64,000 nucleotides of DNA, from positions 2,173,684-2,237,683 of the forward strand of contig OY282457.1 in NCBI GenBank assembly GCA_958296235.1, read 5' to 3'. Positions within the stretch are counted from its first letter, which is position 1. Each line of letters opens with the position of its first letter. Below the pieces are notes generated by a model. The model saw only the letters and a program-made list of their open reading frames with translations. It was not told where the DNA came from and ran no database searches. This DNA is from an uncultured Candidatus Binatia bacterium (GTDB lineage Bacteria > Desulfobacterota > Binatia > Bin18). The translations under genes were made by a program, and so were the position numbers. Positions 8,420-15,608 of the stretch are shown piece by piece.

Positions 8420-9250
8420 ATGACGTATCAAAACCTGCTATTCGAGAAAAAGGATGCCATCGGCTATCTGACCCTCAACCGACCGCAGAAGCTCAATTCG
8501 TTCAGCAAGGAACTGATGGCCGAATTGGGCGAGGCGCTCGATGCGATTGAAGCCGATGATGACATCCGGGTCGTGATTCTGACTGGAGCCGGGCGGGCGT
8601 TTTCTGCGGGGTTCAATATCGCTCCACCAGAAGGTGAGCCCGAACTCTACGACCGCTCCGCGGATAGCTGGCGGTCTGATTTGAAGTATAACATCGAGAT
8701 TTTTCTGAAGGTCTGGCATTCCAGCAAACCGTATATTGCGGCGATTAATGGCTATGCCCTGGCTGGCGCGTGTGAACTCGCCCAGTTATGCGACATTAAA
8801 ATCGCCTCTGAGCAAGCGGTGTTGGGCGAACCGGAAATCCGGTTTGGGACCGGCCCTCCAGTTCTGATCACGCCGTTCAGCGTCGGGTTTGCCAAGGCCA
8901 AAGAGCTGCTCTTGACCGGGGAAATGATCTCCGCCCAAGAGGCTGAACGCCTGGGCATGATTAACCGGGTCGTGCCGCACGATCAGCTCATGCGCGAGTG
9001 TGAGAAGACCGCGCGCAAACTGGTAAAGATCGCTCAGGTCGGGGTGAAGTTTAACAAGGCTGCCATTAACCGGGCGTATGAGAACATGGGCTTTCTGAAC
9101 AGCATCTACCAGAATCTCGATCTGGTTGTCATGTTTGACACAACCCGGACGCAAGAGCAGGAAACGTTCAACCAGATCCGGAAGGAAAAAGGCCTGCGCG
9201 CCGCGCTCGACTGGCGCGACGCGCTGTTCAGGGAAGACGACAAAGAGTAA
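8420..9250 (+). CDS. Enoyl-CoA hydratase/isomerase (crotonase) family protein
   Basis: A 276-residue crotonase. GRAFSAGFNI and NGYALAGACELAQLCD form the oxyanion hole; LGEPEIRFG carries the second active-site region. The true start is the ATG at 8420, preceded by AGGAGGGG; a longer frame from 8381 runs through the palindromic element and has no ribosome site. The last codons AAA GAG TAA (Lys-Glu-stop) lie inside copy 2 of the element, so the element supplies the stop codon. Role is in beta-oxidation-like or CoA-thioester metabolism; substrate unknown. Confidence 0.93.
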   Translation: MTYQNLLFEKKDAIGYLTLNRPQKLNSFSKELMAELGEALDAIEADDDIRVVILTGAGRAFSAGFNIAPPEGEPELYDRSADSWRSDLKYNIEIFLKVWHSSKPYIAAINGYALAGACELAQLCDIKIASEQAVLGEPEIRFGTGPPVLITPFSVGFAKAKELLLTGEMISAQEAERLGMINRVVPHDQLMRECEKTARKLVKIAQVGVKFNKAAINRAYENMGFLNSIYQNLDLVVMFDTTRTQEQETFNQIRKEKGLRAALDWRDALFREDDKE

Positions 9251-9295
9251 ACGTGTCCAGCATCTCATGTTTATTGGAGGACACGTTTACTCTTT
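9242..9295. repeat. 54-bp palindromic element, copy 2 (gene junction)
   Basis: Arms AAAGAGTAAACGTGTCC (9242-9258) and GGACACGTTTACTCTTT (9279-9295) are perfect 17-nt inverted repeats around a 20-nt loop. It holds the stop codon of the enoyl-CoA hydratase (TAA 9248-9250). It also holds the GTG (9253), a GGAGG ribosome-like site (9276-9280) and the first base of a TTG (9295), which are the candidate start signals of the next gene. This is the best-preserved copy. Confidence 0.9.
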
Positions 9296-11508
9296 TGAAC
9301 CCGCGCATATCCCTGCTCAGCGTGATCCTGGCCGGGTTGGTGCTGGCCGCCACAGCCGCGGCCGATACGCCGACGGCGCAGTCCGGGAGTACCCTTCAGC
9401 CCATCCCCCTGGAGGATATGGAGGTCTCGGTGCTGGCTCCGGTCGCGTTGCAGGCCGTGCAGATTCCCCAGTCCATTATCCTCGACGGTCGGCTGACTGA
9501 GCCGGCCTGGCAAAGCGCGCCGGTCGGCGACGATTTCCGCCAACGCGAACCTGACGAAGGCGCGCCGGCCTCCCAGCCGACCGAGGTGCGCGTCCTGTAC
9601 ACGGCGACCCATCTCTACGTCGGGGTGATTTGTCACGACTCGGACGTGAGTGCCGCGGTTGCCACCCGCTTTAATCGGGACGCGGACCTGGCTGCGGATG
9701 ATCGGGTGACGCTCTTGTTCGATACGTTTGCGGATCGGCGCAACGCGTTCAAATTTCAAACCAACTCGGTTGGGGCCCGGGTGGACGAACTCATCGGAGA
9801 CGAGGGGGAGACCGAAAACCGGGACTGGAACGGCATCTGGAACGTGAAGACCGCGCGCTCGCCGAGCGGCTGGAGCGCGGAATTTGAAATTCCGTTTCAG
9901 ACCCTGAGCTATGCTCCGGGCCAGTCGAGCTGGGGCTTCAACGTCCAGCGCATCATCAAACGGGTAAACGAAGAAACGGTCTGGAGCGGCTATCTGCAGA
10001 GTCTGGACTTCAACCGGGTCTCACGCGCCGGCCGGCTGACCGGACTGCGCGACAGGTCCCAGGGCCTGGGACTCGATTTTTCCCCTTTTCTGACCACCGA
10101 GGTGCGCCGCGACGCCGCATCCTTTAAGCCGGGCTTTGACCTGTTCTACAAACCCACCCCCGGCCTGACGCTCAGCCTGACGCTCAATACCGACTTTTCC
10201 GAGGCCGAGACAGACGATGTGCAGGTCAATCTGACGCGCTTCTCGCTTTTCTTTCCTGAGAAGCGGCAGTTCTTTCTGGAGGACGCGCCCAATTTTGCGG
10301 TTGACGGCCTGACCCCAACCTCGGGGCCGTTGGTGATTATCCCCTTTTTCAGCCGGCGCGTCGGCATTGCCGACGATGGCAAACCGGTTGACCTGATCGG
10401 CGGCGCAAAACTCAGCGGCCGGGTTGGCAAGTATTCCCTGGGGATACTCAGCGCCCAGACCCAGGAACGCGACCCCGTACCGGGCGAGAATTTCAGCGTG
10501 GTCCGGCTCAAGCGCGACCTCGGCGAACAGGCCTCGCTGGGTTTGATCGCGACCCGTCGGACACCGGAGAACGGAGACGCGAGCGGCCTGTACGGACACG
10601 ACTTCCTGTATAAAACAACCCGCTTTCTGGAAAGGCGCAACCTCACCCTATCTTCATTTGTGTTAAAGAGTTTTCGTCCCACGGCACGGAAAAACTGGGC
10701 CTGGGGCAGTCAGATCAATCTGCCCAACGATACCTGGACGATATTCGGCACCTATCGTGAGGTGCAACGGGATTTTGAGGCCAGCATGGGCTTTGTGCCG
10801 CGCACCGGCATTCGACGCTTCGGCTGGTTCCTCCAGGCGGCTCCGCGTCCTGGGCGCTGGGGCACGCGGCAAGTCGCCTGCGCCTTTGACGGCAATTATA
10901 TTACCGACCAGTCCACGAACCGACTCCTCACCCGCAACATTGTCTTTCCCTGCGAGTGGCGTTTTGAGAGCGGCGACACGCTCATGTTCCGGGCCTGGCA
11001 ACAGCTTGAACGCCTGACCGAGGATTTTGAGATCAGCCGCGGCGTCCGGCTGCGGCCCGACCGCTACACCTTCCGCCGCTATATGGTCAAGGCCGAGACC
11101 GCGGATAAACGCAAACTGTCGGCCAGTCTGGCCCATTACTGGGGCGACTATTACAGTGGCACGCGCGACAGCTGGAACCTGCGTCTCAATTTCCAGCCCG
11201 GTCCGCGCCTGTTCCTGAGCCCGGAATATCTCCAGAGCGATGTCCGCCTGCCCGAGGGCAATTTTGTCACCCGGCTGTTGCGGGTGCGGCTGGACATAGC
11301 CGTCAGCCCCGATCTGTCCTGGTTCAGCCTGATCCAGTACGACAACGTGTCGGACGTGTTCAGCCTCAACACCCGCATCCGCTGGATCATCGAGCCGGGC
11401 AACGACATCTTTCTGGTCTTCAACCAGCGCTGGCTGGACGAAGAGGGCGGCTTCCACTCCATCGGCCGCGAAGGCCGCTTCAAGGTGCGCTACACGTATC
11501 GGTTTTGA
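9253..11508 (+). CDS. DUF5916 domain outer-membrane protein with N-terminal carbohydrate-binding (CBM9-like) domain
   Basis: Up to 751 residues. After a signal peptide, residues of about 60-230 resemble the CBM9-like domain (LDGRLTEPAWQSAPV, VRVLYTATHLYVGVICHD). The rest is the DUF5916 region, rich in alternating aromatic strands such as KRQFFLEDAPNFAV, and ends in RYTYRF, as outer-membrane beta-barrels do. Start choice is open. GTG 9253 lies within the palindromic element. TTG 9295 would give the more typical signal MNPRISLLSVILAGLVLAA, with GGAGG 14 bases upstream. Substrate unknown. Confidence 0.85.
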   Translation: MSSISCLLEDTFTLLNPRISLLSVILAGLVLAATAAADTPTAQSGSTLQPIPLEDMEVSVLAPVALQAVQIPQSIILDGRLTEPAWQSAPVGDDFRQREPDEGAPASQPTEVRVLYTATHLYVGVICHDSDVSAAVATRFNRDADLAADDRVTLLFDTFADRRNAFKFQTNSVGARVDELIGDEGETENRDWNGIWNVKTARSPSGWSAEFEIPFQTLSYAPGQSSWGFNVQRIIKRVNEETVWSGYLQSLDFNRVSRAGRLTGLRDRSQGLGLDFSPFLTTEVRRDAASFKPGFDLFYKPTPGLTLSLTLNTDFSEAETDDVQVNLTRFSLFFPEKRQFFLEDAPNFAVDGLTPTSGPLVIIPFFSRRVGIADDGKPVDLIGGAKLSGRVGKYSLGILSAQTQERDPVPGENFSVVRLKRDLGEQASLGLIATRRTPENGDASGLYGHDFLYKTTRFLERRNLTLSSFVLKSFRPTARKNWAWGSQINLPNDTWTIFGTYREVQRDFEASMGFVPRTGIRRFGWFLQAAPRPGRWGTRQVACAFDGNYITDQSTNRLLTRNIVFPCEWRFESGDTLMFRAWQQLERLTEDFEISRGVRLRPDRYTFRRYMVKAETADKRKLSASLAHYWGDYYSGTRDSWNLRLNFQPGPRLFLSPEYLQSDVRLPEGNFVTRLLRVRLDIAVSPDLSWFSLIQYDNVSDVFSLNTRIRWIIEPGNDIFLVFNQRWLDEEGGFHSIGREGRFKVRYTYRF

Positions 11509-11631
11509 AGGACGGTGGGGGAGACTGCTGGCTCTGAGCGATATTCCGGCTTGCGCTATCGAGTTTTACGATTCATGGCTTCGGGAAGGAACCGAAGAGG
11601 GAGACGCACGCTCCGCGCTTGTCTCACTCGA

Positions 11632-12102
11632 CTACTCAGCCGGGACCGTATTCTTCTGGTCATTCTTGGCAGAGCCGCTCGGCGGCAACCGGTATACCGG
11701 TACCGTCAAGGTCGGCATGGACATACGAGCCAGGGATGCCTGCACTAATTCACGCCAATATGGCCACGCATTGAACACAGCGTTGACTTGCCCGAACGCT
11801 TTCAATTCGTCCGAGGAAAAAGTTTCCTTGTTTGGAATGCTATAAGACAGCTCGAACACTCCATGAACCTCAGCTTGCAACTGCTCTTCGCCCTCTCCAT
11901 CTCTAATCTCCAGGGAGAAGTTTGTATTGATCAGAAGCAAGCCGTCATTTCCAGGTTCTTTCGTGACCGATGTCTCATGTGAGGGAGTCGCGACAAGCGT
12001 ATTTGCGACCTCAGATGGTTGGACCAGGGAACGACAACTTGCCTCGCGGAGCCTGACATCCTCGATCTGCACGGTAGAAATAATCCTCGACAAATCAACC
12101 AT
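11632..12102 (-). CDS. SecB-like chaperone of a toxin-antitoxin-chaperone module
   Basis: A 156-residue SecB-fold protein starting at ATG 12102 (GCGAGG eight bases upstream), 31 bp after the higA stop. The order VDLSRIISTVQIEDVRLREAS, NTNFSLEIRDGEGEEQLQAEVHGVFELSY and FNAWPYWRELVQASLARM matches SecB-like proteins, including the C-terminal WPYWRE signature. In the Mycobacterium tuberculosis TAC system the SecB-like protein protects an unstable HigA antitoxin; the same three-gene order is seen here. An export role as ordinary SecB is the less likely alternative. Confidence 0.8.
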   Translation of the reverse strand: MVDLSRIISTVQIEDVRLREASCRSLVQPSEVANTLVATPSHETSVTKEPGNDGLLLINTNFSLEIRDGEGEEQLQAEVHGVFELSYSIPNKETFSSDELKAFGQVNAVFNAWPYWRELVQASLARMSMPTLTVPVYRLPPSGSAKNDQKNTVPAE

Positions 12103-12133
12103 TTGAATCGCCTCGCAAAGCGCTTCGACGCTT

Positions 12134-12541
12134 TTATGCTGCGGCAGGCCAAGCGGCTTGTTCTTGAATAGGCGATCCCGAGGGCGAGGGCACCCTGCTC
12201 TCCTTGTCACGTATCATCCACTGAGGCTGGGGAACACGCTTCCATTGGGTATCGATTACAGGAGCAGCTTGGGGGACCGAAGACAACTTTAGCGTTGGTC
12301 GAAGGGATAGTACGGTAGCGATGTCCGAAATCGTTCTGAGTGTCAGATTTCTTCCTCCGCCGAACACTTGGGACACGAAGCCGGGGCTCCGCTTCAGACG
12401 CTTGGCCAACTCGGCTTTGGTCACGCCGGACTCCTGCAGGAATTGCGTGAGCGTTTCGGTCACATCCAGGATGAATTCCTCCTGTCGCACCAGGCGGTCG
12501 AACGTGTCGTCATGTTTGGTCAAGAGTTCATTCGCAGCCAT
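12134..12541 (-). CDS. higA: XRE-family antitoxin (HigA-like) with C-terminal extension
   Basis: A 135-residue protein from ATG 12541, with GGGAGGAACA immediately upstream; longer frames upstream lack a site. A helix-turn-helix covers about residues 40-75 (TKAELAKRLKRSPGFVSQVF). The last 50 residues are a flexible Pro/Trp-containing tail (Trp100, Trp108, Trp131). In known TAC systems such a tail is the chaperone-addiction segment recognised by SecB-like proteins; applying this here is inference. The gene overlaps the 3' end of the toxin gene by 14 bp, indicating coupling. It probably represses its own operon. Confidence 0.82.
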   Translation of the reverse strand: MAANELLTKHDDTFDRLVRQEEFILDVTETLTQFLQESGVTKAELAKRLKRSPGFVSQVFGGGRNLTLRTISDIATVLSLRPTLKLSSVPQAAPVIDTQWKRVPQPQWMIRDKESRVPSPSGSPIQEQAAWPAAA

Positions 12542-12935
12542 TGTTCCTCCCTTTCGGCCGTTGATGAGTAAAATGTGAGTTGAGAATCCTGACTGCCCGA
12601 TCAAGGTCGGCAGAATTGTGGCGATTTTTCTTCTTTTGAAGGCCATAGGCAACCACGAACTCCTTCCGTACCCCGGGCGAGAAGGCACCAATGAATCTAA
12701 GCTGAAAGCTCTTGAATTCCCATAGTGCCCACCCGTTCCGCGTTTCTAGCTTTTTGAAACGCTCCTGTGTTTTGATCCGACCAAAATTGGCGAGCCTGTT
12801 GAATATTGCCTGTACCTTAGCGCGCTCCTTCGACTCCAGACTATTGAAAAAATCGCAAGCCAGAGTCTTGCCGGACACTTCGACCGCCCATACCACAGTG
12901 CCCCACTGGCCCGACGCTGCTGGAGGAGTTTCCAC
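12528..12935 (-). CDS. higB: HigB/Gp49-like toxin (RelE superfamily mRNA interferase)
   Basis: Up to 135 residues from a GTG at 12935; a second GTG at about 12896, with GTGGGG before it, is the more usual length for the family. The core NRLANFGRIKTQERFKKLE, LWEFKS and QLRFIGAF, then VVAYGLQKKKNRHNSADLDRA, is the Gp49/HigB signature. Such proteins are ribosome-dependent RNases. First gene of a three-gene operon (toxin, antitoxin, SecB-like chaperone). Confidence 0.85.
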   Translation of the reverse strand: METPPAASGQWGTVVWAVEVSGKTLACDFFNSLESKERAKVQAIFNRLANFGRIKTQERFKKLETRNGWALWEFKSFQLRFIGAFSPGVRKEFVVAYGLQKKKNRHNSADLDRAVRILNSHFTHQRPKGRNNGCE

Positions 12936-12947
12936 ACTGGAATACGA

Positions 12948-12975
12948 AATTTACATATATATAAACACGTGTCAA
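12948..12975 (-). promoter_or_regulatory. Promoter and candidate HigA operator of the TAC operon
   Basis: Read on the minus strand, a perfect TTGACA (12970-12975) and TAAATT (12948-12953) are 16 bp apart, upstream of higB. The palindrome ACACGTGT (12964-12971) overlaps the -35 box and is a candidate operator. Autoregulation is inferred from the family. Confidence 0.5.
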
Positions 12976-13041
12976 ACTGTATCAGTTGCTGCGTGTACCG
13001 TGAGGATAAGATGATGGGTCCGGTTCAGTCTCACGATTCAA

Positions 13042-15450
13042 CTAAGGCAAGAAGGTCTCAACCCGATAGCTCTTCCCGTCGCTTCGCACGGTTGTTGTCC
13101 CCACTTGGTCCGTTCTGAGCAGTGCCACCCCCTGCCGCTCATAGCGCTCCACTACTTCTGGAGCTGGAAAACGAAAGCGGTTTCGATAGCCGAGCGAGGC
13201 GATTGCGACCTGAGGGGACACGGCTTGAAGAAAGGGCTGGGTGCTTGAACTGCGACTGCCGTGATGGGGAACTTTGAGAATCTCGCTCTCAAGAGGGGCC
13301 GATGCCGCGAGCAGGATGCTCTCCCCCGCTCTCTCGATATCCCCGGAAAACAGTATATCCACCTCCCCGTGACTGAGACGGAGCGCGAGGGAGGCGTCGT
13401 TTGTGTCCAGTCCGGTCTGACCACAGGGCGGGTGGAGGATTTGAATAAGGACTCCGCCAATTTTTCGGTCTGGCGTATCACGGCATAAGGTGTGAGTCTG
13501 GATACCGTTCTCTTGCAACGTAGCCATCAGCCGCTTGAAGCGCTGGCTTTCAGACCGATTGTCACCATTAAACCAGAAGGAGGTGACACCAAAATGTTTG
13601 GCCAGAAACTCCAGCCCGCCGTAGTGGTCAAGGTTGGGGTGGCTGAGGACCAACGTGTCTATGCGTCCGATTTTCCGCTGCCATAAAAAGGGCGCGACGA
13701 TAGCCCGACCCGAATCAAACGTCTGGCTCGTGAATCCGCCCGCGTCAATGACCATCACATGGGAGCCGGGAAACTCGACCACGGCCGCATCGCCCTGTCC
13801 GACATCAAGAAAAGAGACCCGCAGCTCCGTCTGAAAATAACGCTGGGTGATCCAGTACAGACTGTCGAAGAGCAGCAGGCCGAACAGGCAGGAGCACAAG
13901 ACCCGCCGCAACCAGGGAGGCTGGATGTATGAAAAGAACAGGAGAGAAACGCACAGGGTATAAAACAGAATGAGTTCAAAAAGCGTGGGGGTCACAGAGT
14001 GAACGGCTACCACGGGTCGGGCCGCGATAGCTTCGACCAAACCTACGCCGAGCGAGACCACGGCTCCGGCACACCACACGAGCAGGGCCGCGGCTCCCTC
14101 GTGTAGAAATACCAGCGCTGCCGCGGCCAGACCCAACACAACGGCGGCACTCCCCAGGAAAGGCACAATCAGCAGGTTGGCCGCAAATCCAACCAGCGGG
14201 ACAGTATGAAAATAGGTTGCCACGAGCGGGAGCGTGCCGACCGTCGCACTCAAAGTAACAAGACAGTAGAGGCCGATCCGGCGCCGGACTCGCTGCCACC
14301 ATTGAGAGGAGCCGCCAGCTCGCACTTTGTCTCGATTATCCCACCAGATTCGGAAGCGATGCAGACCCAGAAGGATGGTCAGGACAGCCACAAAAGAAAG
14401 CTGAAAAGAGATATCAAGGACGGACCCCGGCCAGATCAACGACACGATCAAGGCGGCCAGGGCCAGGCTACGGAAGACTTCCTCTTCTCGGTCAAGCAGC
14501 CGTGCGGTGAGAAAGACCGCAACCATAATGACCGCTCGCAGGGTCGAAACACTGCCGCCCGCAAGACCGGCGTACAACAGCACGACCGGCAGCGTGAAGA
14601 ACGCGGCCAGTTTGGGCACCGACCACATCAACAACACATACTGACTCCGAGCCAGGAGCCACCACCAGGCCCCATACGCCACGAGTGCAATCAAGCCGAT
14701 ATGGAGGCCTGAAATGGCAAGAACGTGGGCAACGCCCACCCGCGTAAAAGCGTTACGCAAATCCGGGTCGAGTCGGCTCTTATCGCCAATAATCAGCGCG
14801 CGAAGAATGGCCGCCGGTGTAGCGGACAGGTGGGCGTCAAAGAATGCGCCGACCGTCCGACGGACGTGTTCAATCCGGTGGCGGAGCCACGTTCCGGCCA
14901 GCCCGACCTTTTCGATGTTCTTGTCATCCCACACAAAGGCAGTGAGATAGATGCCCCGCCGGACCAGATAGCCGGCATAATCAAAGCTGCCCGGCGTATG
15001 AAAATTGCGCGGGATGCGGAGTTTGAGCGGAAGCTTCATGACATCGCCGTACTGCCAGGGGTCTTTGCGGTCTTCGAGGTAACGAACGGTGACGAGGACC
15101 TTGCCCGTTGCCGGCCGGGACTGCCCGTTTTGCCAGATGCGTTGCGCCTCAAGATATAACCGACCGCGTGCCGGACCCCGCTCCGGCTCCTGGAACAGCC
15201 AGCCTTCGAGGACGATTTTCTGCGGCAAAGCCAACTGCCGAAGGTGGTGCGCAGGAAAATCGGGAGCGTAGACTCGATGGAGGGTGAGATTGCCGACCAC
15301 GAAAGCGCCACTCAGCAGACTGACAAAGACGGCCAGACGGAGCCCACCGATGATCCAGCCGGCCATGCTGAGGGTCAGCAGTCCGCCCAGCCAGAGGGGA
15401 GCAGCCGCCTGCCAGCCCCAGGCCACGCCAGCTTGGCCCAAGAGATACAC
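13042..15450 (-). CDS. comEC: DNA internalisation competence protein ComEC/Rec2
   Basis: 802 residues. N-terminal membrane and DUF4131 regions are followed by the competence domain (FTRVGVAHVLAISGLHIGL, with many transmembrane helices). A C-terminal metallo-beta-lactamase-like domain follows (SFLDVGQGDAAVVEFPG, LSHPNLDHYGGL, VPHHGSRSS). ComEC forms the inner-membrane channel for single-stranded DNA uptake. The GTG at 15450 falls inside the first hydrophobic stretch. The frame stays open further upstream through a GTCATTCC-type repeat but without a standard start, so the N-terminus may have been altered by that repeat. It lies downstream of uvrC on the same strand. Confidence 0.95.
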   Translation of the reverse strand: MYLLGQAGVAWGWQAAAPLWLGGLLTLSMAGWIIGGLRLAVFVSLLSGAFVVGNLTLHRVYAPDFPAHHLRQLALPQKIVLEGWLFQEPERGPARGRLYLEAQRIWQNGQSRPATGKVLVTVRYLEDRKDPWQYGDVMKLPLKLRIPRNFHTPGSFDYAGYLVRRGIYLTAFVWDDKNIEKVGLAGTWLRHRIEHVRRTVGAFFDAHLSATPAAILRALIIGDKSRLDPDLRNAFTRVGVAHVLAISGLHIGLIALVAYGAWWWLLARSQYVLLMWSVPKLAAFFTLPVVLLYAGLAGGSVSTLRAVIMVAVFLTARLLDREEEVFRSLALAALIVSLIWPGSVLDISFQLSFVAVLTILLGLHRFRIWWDNRDKVRAGGSSQWWQRVRRRIGLYCLVTLSATVGTLPLVATYFHTVPLVGFAANLLIVPFLGSAAVVLGLAAAALVFLHEGAAALLVWCAGAVVSLGVGLVEAIAARPVVAVHSVTPTLFELILFYTLCVSLLFFSYIQPPWLRRVLCSCLFGLLLFDSLYWITQRYFQTELRVSFLDVGQGDAAVVEFPGSHVMVIDAGGFTSQTFDSGRAIVAPFLWQRKIGRIDTLVLSHPNLDHYGGLEFLAKHFGVTSFWFNGDNRSESQRFKRLMATLQENGIQTHTLCRDTPDRKIGGVLIQILHPPCGQTGLDTNDASLALRLSHGEVDILFSGDIERAGESILLAASAPLESEILKVPHHGSRSSSTQPFLQAVSPQVAIASLGYRNRFRFPAPEVVERYERQGVALLRTDQVGTTTVRSDGKSYRVETFLP

Positions 15451-15491
15451 CAGGGCGAGGTGAATGAGGATCGACCGGAGAAGAGGGGACG

Positions 15492-15540
15492 AGATTCCCG
15501 CTTTCGCAGGAATAACCGTTGCTTTTGCGGGAATGATGGG
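15492..15540. repeat. GTCATTCC-type palindromic repeat
   Basis: Read on the minus strand: ATCATTCCCGCAAAAGC, then a short spacer, then TATTCCTGCGAAAGCGGGAATC. It is a nested palindrome of the same style as the elements at 31986 and 55891. It sits immediately upstream of comEC. Confidence 0.5.
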
Positions 15541-15608
15541 CTCTCCTAGTTTCCTCTCCCCTAACCCCTAGCCCCTCTCCACTAGCCACTAAAACCAGGC
15601 CGGCTCCG

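Noticed and set aside
8349..9295. Composite transposon carrying the crotonase
   Set aside because: The flanking repeats are 54-bp palindromes without a transposase or clear target duplication; kept only as a cassette-like arrangement.
11632..12102. Housekeeping SecB for protein export
   Set aside because: The tight operon with a HigB-like toxin and XRE antitoxin fits a TAC chaperone better.
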